DNA from: Candidatus Melainabacteria bacterium
GTDB taxonomy: Bacteria > Cyanobacteriota > Vampirovibrionia > 2-02-FULL-35-15
DNA length: 7,350 bases
NCBI GenBank assembly: GCA_023250175.1
Contig: JAHFBD010000108.1
Location: 1-7,350 of the forward strand
Reading direction: 5' to 3'
Both the position numbers and the translations under genes were made by a program. The notes under the pieces are model-generated. The model ran no database searches, was not told the origin of the DNA, and saw only the letters and a program-made list of their open reading frames with translations. This document shows, piece after piece, positions 1 to 5,165 of the stretch. Numbering within the stretch: the first letter of the stretch is position 1; each line of letters starts with the position of its first letter.

Positions 1-199
1 AGTTCTTAACAAGTAAAAAAATAAGTTAAAAATAAAGTATTTTATCTTTAATATTTTAGTTTAGCTAAATTAGCTAAGGAATTATTTGTTACTGCCTAGC
101 TATAATAAATAAGCTATTTGTGTGATTTGTTCACCAAAAAGCATCGAAGCTGAAAAGCGAGTTGAGCATTAGTGCAAAACGAGTGCTAGGTAGAAAAAA
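1..199. other. Non-coding flank downstream of the heme oxygenase-like gene
   Basis: No convincing coding region is seen here. The stretch is very AT-rich at its left end. It holds two copies of the 8-bp palindrome TTAGCTAA at 61-68 and 70-77, and related TAGCTA-type words near 107-116. The sequence at 187-196 (TAGGTAGAAA) recurs in inverted orientation at 4318-4327, on the far side of the two-gene unit. I could not find a strong GC-rich hairpin followed by a T-run that would end the minus-strand transcript. Confidence 0.5.
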
Positions 200-853
200 T
201 TATTTTGATAGCCAAGTATAAAACGTTTCAAATGTTTCTTTACCCGCAGATAAAAATTCAACTTCATTTACATTTTGCTGTGCAACAACTCTAGCAAAAT
301 TTGCACGCATTTCATTGCGTTTATCTCCATAGTTATTAAAGAATGCCCCACCATTATCAACCTTCAGACCAAGCTCACTTACTGCAAGTTTTTGAGCGGT
401 TGCTGTAGCTCCTGCCGTAGATCCTTCAACAACAGCCATACACCCAAGTGCTTTAGATAAAGTGTCTAATTGGGGGAGATCTTCACATACCGGGATTTCA
501 GTCAACTCATCACTTAATACACCAAAACACCTAAGATCTTTTTCCAATAAAGGCAATTTTCTTCTCTCGTCAAACTTTATTCCGAATAACCCCCAATTTG
601 TAGACTGCTCTAACATTGGTTCTAATACAACATATAATCCGTACATTTTCTTTAGTGCTGCAAGGTACTGCTCCCTACTTACTTTTGGATTACTAAGAGC
701 TGTTAACAACGAAAGTTCTCCAAGTTTGTCATGGGTTTCAGAGTTTTCACGAAGTAGTTTACCAAAAATACCGGGCATTTGAAATCTATCACCAGGTAAC
801 GGCCTCTCTGTTTGTGGCTTAGTATCTATCTGTGCAGGTTTATTAGGGTTCAT
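200..853 (-). CDS. Heme oxygenase-like protein (bacteriophytochrome-type BphO/HO family)
   Basis: Probable heme oxygenase, a cytosolic enzyme that opens heme to biliverdin, iron and CO using an external reductant. The 217-residue length is typical of bacterial forms. After a polar, proline-rich N-terminus (1-25) the helical domain starts at LLRENSETHDKLGE, with H41 in the place of the proximal heme ligand (family pattern HxxLE/HxxxE). A helix resembling BphO follows (YLAALKKMYGLYVVLEPML, 63-81). The segment GCMAVVEGSTAGA (137-149) matches the distal helix, with G144 and G148 giving the flexible GxxxG bend over heme. FFNNYGDKRNEMRANF (171-186) matches the C-terminal FFxGYG region of the family. 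No signal peptide or membrane segment is visible. The start at 853 is backed by AAGGA nine bases upstream; a later Met26 also lies before the conserved domain but has a poorer site. It lies 80 bp downstream of the double GHKL gene on the same strand, so co-transcription is likely. No phytochrome is present in the window. A heme-binding or non-catalytic relative of the same fold remains possible. Confidence 0.82.
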   Translation of the reverse strand: MNPNKPAQIDTKPQTERPLPGDRFQMPGIFGKLLRENSETHDKLGELSLLTALSNPKVSREQYLAALKKMYGLYVVLEPMLEQSTNWGLFGIKFDERRKLPLLEKDLRCFGVLSDELTEIPVCEDLPQLDTLSKALGCMAVVEGSTAGATATAQKLAVSELGLKVDNGGAFFNNYGDKRNEMRANFARVVAQQNVNEVEFLSAGKETFETFYTWLSK

Positions 854-862
854 TTTTCTTTT

Positions 863-867
863 TCCTT
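863..867 (-). promoter_or_regulatory. Ribosome binding site of the heme oxygenase-like gene
   Basis: On the minus strand AAGGA is followed by nine A-rich bases and then the ATG at 853-851. It supports the upstream start rather than Met26. It lies in the 80-bp gap after the GHKL stop codon, so the second gene can be translated independently from a shared message. No good -35/-10 pair was seen in this gap. Confidence 0.6.
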
Positions 868-933
868 TTTTAAGTAAGTATTTTTATAAACGTAACACAC
901 CAATATAAATAAAGCAAGAAATACTGAAATGCC

Positions 934-1410
934 TTAATCTGCCCCCCTATAAACTAATTTTTTTCTACTTGGATCCCCAGGATAATCTTCAACAACTATA
1001 TTCCTAATATCAAACCCGCCAAAGACTTGTTCAAATTTGTTAATTACTTGTTTTCCTCTTCCTAGAAATATAGTCCACAAAGCAGAGTCTACAGCTTTAT
1101 TAAAATGTGCTCTATGACCATCAGGAGCACCACTTAATTGATGTGCTTTTTCTTCTAAATAAGTTTCAATAAATTCAAGTGGATTATTTAATACTGCTCG
1201 ATTAAATCCTATTCTTTCTCTTCCAGCAATATCACAATAACCCATAACACCTTCTCTTGGTTGCCCATCAAATATACTTATTGCTTTTTCAAACACCTGA
1301 TAATCAGTTTTTACATTACTTTTTGGAAATATAATTTCTTCATTATCTAACCAGCGAGCAAGATCTAGAACTGCTCTCTCCTTGTCAGTTAACAAAGCTT
1401 GATCTATGGA
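934..1410 (-). other. C-terminal zincin-like domain of the GHKL protein (residues about 937-1094)
   Basis: After LLTDKERAVLDLARWLDNE (942-960) comes a stretch ending in GYCDIAGRERIGFNRAVL (993-1010), then FIETYLEEKAHQLSGAPDG (1016-1034) and HRAHFNKAVDSAL. The layout recalls the metallopeptidase-like tail (TLLHExAHxxSGAxDGxxxF) that I associate with some GHKL proteins. Here the codons clearly read Glu-Glu-Lys-Ala-His, so the first zinc-binding His is missing. H1026, D1033, H1035 and H1038 remain as possible ligands. A non-catalytic binding role is at least as likely as peptidase activity. Confidence 0.45.
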
Positions 1411-4218
1411 AGGATACTTACACTTTAGAATATCTGTAGAATTAGGAATACCTGCTGTTCGAAGTGTTTTTGAAATCTGATCATTTAGAGTAATCACGTT
1501 ATATCCGCTCCACGCTGCTTCCTGGTTGTCGCTTTGATCTTTTGAGGCAAGAACTGTTTTTTCACCAAGTTTTAAACCCTCACAAACCTTTTTAAATGCC
1601 TGAACCCATAATTGCTTTCTTTCCATAAAGCCAGAAATAAATGATAAATCCTGGAATTCATGATATTTACCATGTGGCTCATCAATTGCCTTAGCAACTA
1701 TATGTACAATTAAATCTTTATTATTTAAGTTGGCAGTTATATTCGTAACAGCAACATCTAAATCTTGAATACTAACAAGATCTCTATCTCTATTAGTCTT
1801 CAAATGATGAAAGTTATAAGCATGGAGCAATCTACCTCTTTCTTCATTAGTAATATAAAAATCTTTCACATAAACATCACCATTATTTACTGAGACTATA
1901 TTCCCATCTTTATGTATATCAAGAGGTATTGGATCACTGTCTGCTAAATTAAGTTCTTTATGTCTAAGCACATAATAATCAAGTTTACGAAGAATATCTA
2001 AGATTTCATTTAAGCTTTTTCTTGAATGTAATCCCCTAGAATCCGGTAGTCCTATCACAGTTTCTGAACCTTGCTGTTTTGGTTTTGAATTTACTTGATA
2101 TCCAAGGTTATTATGTACTTCTTTATGACCTGGGCGATCTTCAATATTATGTTCATATGAAAAAGCTTTTGCATTCCAGTCTTGAGAGCTTAGGCTTACA
2201 TCCAGCCCTAGTCTAAGAGAGGCTGCAGAAGCTATCTTTATCCCCTCTCCAAATTCTCCTACTTGAATACTCCGACTTTCACCCTTCTTGCTACCTAATT
2301 GAGCCAGATGTCCATGAGAATATCCATATTCACTACTATCTCTAAATCTGATTGCTGTTATTTGATCATTATTATAATTGTCAATACTAGACAATGAAAC
2401 CCACTTCCCATTAACCTGAATATCTATATTTGCTGAGGCAGTTCTTCCTGCATCAATTTCACTTCTTGCAACATCAGCGTGATTTTGAAGAGAATCCAGA
2501 ACAATTCTTAATGGACCCCAACGATCTTTTTCATAATTAAGAGATAACCCAAGCTCATATTTTTTAAGTATTTTACTTTCATATTTAAAATCTGTTTGCA
2601 CACCACAAGCTTTTAAAATTTTAAATAGCCCAAGATTTAACACTACAATATTTTCACCATTTGCTTTTGCTCTTTCAGTTGCTTTATTTGAAGCATTTGA
2701 AGAGCTAGCTAATATAGCATTTTCACCAAATTTCTTATAGAAAGTATTTCTCCATAAAGCCTTTTGTTCATCTGACATTGTTGAAGCATAGTGTTCTACA
2801 GTTTTTAAACTTTGAAACTCAAGCTCCTCTTTTCCCCCAGAACTATCATATTCATTTTCATTATTTGAGGCAGTAAATGTATATTTGCCCTTACTACCTT
2901 TATCTAAGAGAGTTTTAATTGTGCTTTCACTTGCACCATAAAGTATGGTTTTACCAATTTCACATTTAGCTTCCCAAGGATCAATCTTATCTCTATCTCT
3001 AATTATTTTTACATCAGTCAAATTATAACTAAAGATAGAACCATGCCCATTACCAACTATATCCTCTGCCGGAGACACCCTGTATCCTCTAACATAAACC
3101 TGGTTTATTCCTGAGCGTTCATATGCTGCCCCCTTAGAATAAGTAGCCATTTTATTAGAAGGGGGGACAAAATCTAAACACAATCCACCGATATCTTTTA
3201 GCTGTTCAAACATTTCTTCCGTGGGATTATGGATTATAGTTTGTGAACCTTCAACATTTTCAAGGTTATCCGTAATTGCATAGTCAACCCCAACAGTCTT
3301 ACCCTTATCATCTTCTAAAGGTATACCAATTAATTTTGCTTTCCAATCTCTTGATTGATAAGTTATTCCAATCCTATCTTCTTCAGCAACACCAGCATCT
3401 TTTTGTTTTTCTTGACGTGAAAGTATTGAAGCAGTAACCATTTTTAAACCTTCTCCAAATTTACCACCAGGAGGATCAATTCCCATTTCTTCATAAGCTC
3501 TCAAATCATTATCAGTTTTGCTGCTCCATACCCATTTAACTCTTTGTTTATCATATCCTTTTCCTGAATCTGAAAAAACAACTGAAGATACTTCATTATA
3601 TTTAACGGCTTTATATGCAGGATCATAAATAGATATTTTTCTGCCATCCTTCAAATTAAAAACTATATCAGCCTTTAAGTCTTTTGCCTCTTGTTTTTTA
3701 CCAGCCCTCCATAGATTTGCTTTTTGAATTCTGGTTTCATCAACATGATTTTGCATAGTATCAACTAGAACCCGCCAGTCTACCCAACGATCAGTCGTGG
3801 CAGTATCTACTGTCATATTTGCTTGATATGCAGCAGCCGATATAGCTTTTCCAACAGATCCACCTTCAACCCTTGAATCAACATTATTTAATCCTTGAGA
3901 AGCCTCAAAAGCATTTCTTGCACTTGTGTTTGTTCTATTAGAACCTTGCTTTTTTGTGTCAATATCTTCAACTTTTGGAGAAGTTTTATTAAGCATTGAT
4001 AGTGCTGTGATTGCAAGTCCAACTAATACACTGACACTACTTGCTGTTTTTATTGCAGCATTATCTTTTGCTCGCCCAAGAAGAACTCCAGCCAAAGCAG
4101 CGATACTTATACCCCCTCCAACTAATTCTCCTTTACTTAAACCACCAATAAACCCTGCATTCTTTGATGCATCTACAGGGGTAAATAAAAAGTCTTGAAT
4201 TCCACTAAGTGTAGTCAT
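934..4218 (-). CDS. Large protein with two tandem Hsp90/GHKL-type ATPase modules
   Basis: This 1094-residue protein belongs to no named family that I recognise. Two hydrophobic, Ala/Gly-rich segments (about 32-48 and 59-76) could anchor the N-terminus in a membrane; a linker follows to about 140. Module 1 has N-box LVDTMQNHVDE (151-161; N157, D160), G1 box DSGKG (217-221) and G2 box GGKFGEGLK (251-259), all intact, with SRDW and SQTII following. Module 2 repeats this: LDSLQNHAD (574-582; N579), a damaged G1 (D627-S-S-E-Y-G) and GEFGEGIK (654-661), then SQDW and SETVI. Each module continues into matching regions: VYV at 374/782, RDRD at 407/810, EFQ at 467/854, LW at 488/870 and LAS near 503/890. 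The C-terminus (about 937-1094) resembles a zincin-like domain, YLEEKAHQLSGAPDG, but with Glu where HExxH needs the first His. The GHKL fold binds ATP in Hsp90, MutL, gyrase, MORC proteins and histidine kinases. No DHp or H-box of a histidine kinase is seen, so a chaperone-like or conformational ATPase role is inferred. A weak AGAG precedes the ATG. The heme oxygenase gene follows and the HEAT gene diverges from it. Confidence 0.85.
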   Translation of the reverse strand: MTTLSGIQDFLFTPVDASKNAGFIGGLSKGELVGGGISIAALAGVLLGRAKDNAAIKTASSVSVLVGLAITALSMLNKTSPKVEDIDTKKQGSNRTNTSARNAFEASQGLNNVDSRVEGGSVGKAISAAAYQANMTVDTATTDRWVDWRVLVDTMQNHVDETRIQKANLWRAGKKQEAKDLKADIVFNLKDGRKISIYDPAYKAVKYNEVSSVVFSDSGKGYDKQRVKWVWSSKTDNDLRAYEEMGIDPPGGKFGEGLKMVTASILSRQEKQKDAGVAEEDRIGITYQSRDWKAKLIGIPLEDDKGKTVGVDYAITDNLENVEGSQTIIHNPTEEMFEQLKDIGGLCLDFVPPSNKMATYSKGAAYERSGINQVYVRGYRVSPAEDIVGNGHGSIFSYNLTDVKIIRDRDKIDPWEAKCEIGKTILYGASESTIKTLLDKGSKGKYTFTASNNENEYDSSGGKEELEFQSLKTVEHYASTMSDEQKALWRNTFYKKFGENAILASSSNASNKATERAKANGENIVVLNLGLFKILKACGVQTDFKYESKILKKYELGLSLNYEKDRWGPLRIVLDSLQNHADVARSEIDAGRTASANIDIQVNGKWVSLSSIDNYNNDQITAIRFRDSSEYGYSHGHLAQLGSKKGESRSIQVGEFGEGIKIASAASLRLGLDVSLSSQDWNAKAFSYEHNIEDRPGHKEVHNNLGYQVNSKPKQQGSETVIGLPDSRGLHSRKSLNEILDILRKLDYYVLRHKELNLADSDPIPLDIHKDGNIVSVNNGDVYVKDFYITNEERGRLLHAYNFHHLKTNRDRDLVSIQDLDVAVTNITANLNNKDLIVHIVAKAIDEPHGKYHEFQDLSFISGFMERKQLWVQAFKKVCEGLKLGEKTVLASKDQSDNQEAAWSGYNVITLNDQISKTLRTAGIPNSTDILKCKYPSIDQALLTDKERAVLDLARWLDNEEIIFPKSNVKTDYQVFEKAISIFDGQPREGVMGYCDIAGRERIGFNRAVLNNPLEFIETYLEEKAHQLSGAPDGHRAHFNKAVDSALWTIFLGRGKQVINKFEQVFGGFDIRNIVVEDYPGDPSRKKLVYRGAD
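1411..2535 (-). repeat. GHKL module 2 (residues about 562-936), degenerate G1 box
   Basis: This is the second copy. N579 and D582 in the N-box and G654/G657/G659 in the G2 box are kept, but the G1 box reads D627-S-S-E-Y-G-Y, lacking the two correctly spaced glycines. The downstream helical part has HEFQDL, QLWVQAFKKV, TVLASK and NVITLNDQISKTLRTAGI, matching module 1. The two copies are strongly diverged, so the duplication is old. Binding of ATP here may be weak or lost. Boundaries are approximate. Confidence 0.72.
2569..3798 (-). repeat. GHKL module 1 (residues about 141-550), canonical ATP-site motifs
   Basis: This is the first copy of the duplicated module. The N-box Asn157, the DxGxG motif at 217-221 and the GxxGxG motif at 252-257 are all present, so ATP binding is likely. 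Beyond the nucleotide domain it carries a probable beta-rich part (VYVRGYR, RDRD) and a helical part (LEFQSL, ALWRNTFYKKFGE, ENIVVLNLGLFKILKACGV). The same order recurs in module 2. Boundaries are approximate. Confidence 0.75.
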
Positions 4219-4265
4219 ATATCTCTAATAATTCTGTTGCATATTTTGAATCTATCAAATTTAGG

Positions 4266-4294
4266 TTAATAAAAACAGGAATTTAGTTTTGCAA
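4266..4294 (-). promoter_or_regulatory. Candidate sigma70-type promoter for the GHKL/heme oxygenase unit
   Basis: On the minus strand TTGCAA (4294-4289) and TATTAA (4271-4266) are separated by 17 bases. Transcription would begin near 4259, giving a leader of roughly 40 bases before the ATG at 4218. TTGCAA is its own reverse complement, so the same hexamer could in principle also serve the divergent HEAT gene, but the matching -10 on the plus strand is poor. The AT-rich background makes chance matches common. Confidence 0.35.
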
Positions 4295-4332
4295 AAATTA
4301 AACAAATCTTAAATTCGTTTCTACCTACAGCT

Positions 4333-4367
4333 AGCTTAGATCGTAACTTAAATTCCTTAACTAAGCT
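4333..4367. promoter_or_regulatory. Inverted repeat in the divergent intergenic region, possible operator
   Basis: AGCTTAG at 4333-4339 is matched by CTAAGCT at 4361-4367 with 21 bases between. It lies just upstream of the HEAT gene and behind the candidate GHKL promoter. The word CTTAAATTC also occurs twice nearby (4308-4316 and 4347-4355), 39 bp apart. These may bind a regulator of both genes, or may be chance in AT-rich DNA. Confidence 0.25.
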
Positions 4368-4395
4368 TTAATGCCTCATAAGTAAACTCACATCA

Positions 4396-4887
4396 ATGTT
4401 AGATATAAGTATATCCAGACTATTTCAAGAAACAGGACAAAGAATACAAGGTGTTGCACAAAGAGTTGCCCCCTTTCTTTCCCCTATTGATACAAGCTTA
4501 TCTAAAGATTCTTTTACTCCAAATACAAAATCACAAGGTATAACACAAAGGCAAGCACCTCTATTTTTTGAACCACCAAGAAGTGAACGTGAAAAAATAC
4601 TTAAACTGTTAAGCCTTTTAAGTACTGGAAGCCCTGAAGAAAAGAAACGAGCAGCTGAATTATTAGGTGGAATAACTAATCCACCACAAGATATTCTTGA
4701 GGCTTTAAAAGGAGCAGTTGGTGACAGCAACACAAGCGTAAGACAAGCAGTAATAGAAGCATTAAATAAAATAGGTCAAGGACCAAGAATAGCTATTGAG
4801 GTTTTAACTACTATGCTTGAAAGCAATGATGAAAATATTAAAAAGATAGCACAAGAAGAATTAAACAAAGGTACTTTCCAAGCTTAA
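4396..4887 (+). CDS. Small HEAT-repeat protein
   Basis: A 163-residue protein of unknown specific role. The C-terminal half (about 66-159) is an alpha-helical solenoid of roughly three HEAT/PBS-lyase-type repeats. The clearest is LEALKGAVGDSNTSVRQAVIEALNKIG, with the D-x-x-x-x-VR-x-x-(A/V)-x-x-A-L signature around 110-123; it is flanked by an earlier copy (KRAAELLGGI, 84-93) and a later one (IKKIAQEELNKG, 148-159). HEAT stacks usually mediate protein binding, and related modules act in chromophore lyases and assembly factors. The first 28 residues (FQETGQRIQGVAQRVAPFL) can form an amphipathic helix, followed by a Pro/Ser/Thr-rich, probably disordered linker to about 62. No signal peptide is visible. 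The frame is closed by a stop at 4369-4371 just upstream, so the ATG at 4396 is the natural start, although no Shine-Dalgarno is present. It diverges from the GHKL gene and its last 27 bp overlap the convergent GIY-YIG gene. The HEAT fold is clear; the partner is unknown. Confidence 0.8.
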   Translation: MLDISISRLFQETGQRIQGVAQRVAPFLSPIDTSLSKDSFTPNTKSQGITQRQAPLFFEPPRSEREKILKLLSLLSTGSPEEKKRAAELLGGITNPPQDILEALKGAVGDSNTSVRQAVIEALNKIGQGPRIAIEVLTTMLESNDENIKKIAQEELNKGTFQA

Positions 4888-5139
4888 TTTATTTACTAAT
4901 CTCATCTTCTCATTTCTATTTAATTTTTTAAGTTCAAGCTCTATTTTAGTTGCTTCTGATCTATTTTTACAAACTTGTATAAAAATAATATCTTGGGGTT
5001 TTTCAAGCCTGAAATACTTAGCACCTTTCTTGTTGCTATGCTCAACAAATCTCCTAGCTATATCAGTTGTAATGCCAGTATAAAACTTTCCACTCTTAGT
5101 TTGAATAATATAAACTTGCCATTTTTTGTCTTTATCCAT
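4861..5139 (-). CDS. Stand-alone GIY-YIG domain protein (YhbQ-like family)
   Basis: A 92-residue protein, the usual size for single-domain members of the UPF0213/YhbQ-like GIY-YIG family found widely in bacteria. The motif pair appears as VYII (9-12) and YTG (20-22). It is followed by R29, matching the conserved catalytic arginine, by H34, and by GAKYFR (39-44), typical of this subfamily. SEATKIELELKKL (61-73) supplies E67 at the position of the metal-binding glutamate. The domain is the nuclease fold of UvrC and homing endonucleases. Small YhbQ-like proteins are thought to act on DNA, but their physiological role is poorly defined. The key residues are kept, so activity is plausible. It starts 26 bp downstream of the cysteine-rich gene on the same strand, suggesting co-transcription. 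AGGTGA lies unusually close (three bases) to the ATG. Its last 27 bp are antisense to the end of the HEAT gene, and no terminator separates the two. Confidence 0.88.
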   Translation of the reverse strand: MDKDKKWQVYIIQTKSGKFYTGITTDIARRFVEHSNKKGAKYFRLEKPQDIIFIQVCKNRSEATKIELELKKLNRNEKMRLVNKLSLESTFV

Positions 5140-5142
5140 AGA

Positions 5143-5148
5143 TCACCT
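5143..5148 (-). promoter_or_regulatory. Ribosome binding site of the GIY-YIG gene
   Basis: On the minus strand AGGTGA is followed by TCT and the ATG at 5139. The spacing of three bases is short, so translation may be modest. It lies inside the 26-bp gap after the stop codon of the cysteine-rich gene. Confidence 0.5.
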
Positions 5149-5165
5149 ATGAACATTGTGGAACT

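Noticed and set aside
139..199. Intrinsic terminator, tRNA or integron-type recombination site after the heme oxygenase gene
   Set aside because: The GTGC/GAGTGC words are direct rather than inverted, no stable stem with a T-run could be built, and no tRNA cloverleaf or attC core pair is present.
462..782. Plus-strand open frame of 106 codons opposite the heme oxygenase gene
   Set aside because: It lies wholly inside a well-supported gene on the other strand; its product is serine/asparagine-rich with no domain or ribosome binding site.
3926..4198. Plus-strand open frame of 90 codons opposite the start of the GHKL gene
   Set aside because: It mirrors the hydrophobic N-terminal segments of the real gene in antisense and has no independent support.
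934..4218. Bacteriophytochrome or other histidine kinase paired with the heme oxygenase
   Set aside because: GHKL motifs are present, but there is no PAS/GAF/PHY region, no DHp helix with an H-box, and the N-box (QNHVDE) is not kinase-like. The duplication also argues against it.
4425..4733. Minus-strand open frame of 102 codons opposite the HEAT gene
   Set aside because: The HEAT frame has clear repeats; the antisense product has no recognisable features.
4890..4960. Bidirectional terminator between the convergent HEAT and GIY-YIG genes
   Set aside because: Only short AT-rich partial complementarity around AAGCTTAA and TTAAGTTCAAGCT is seen, and it lies inside the GIY-YIG coding region.
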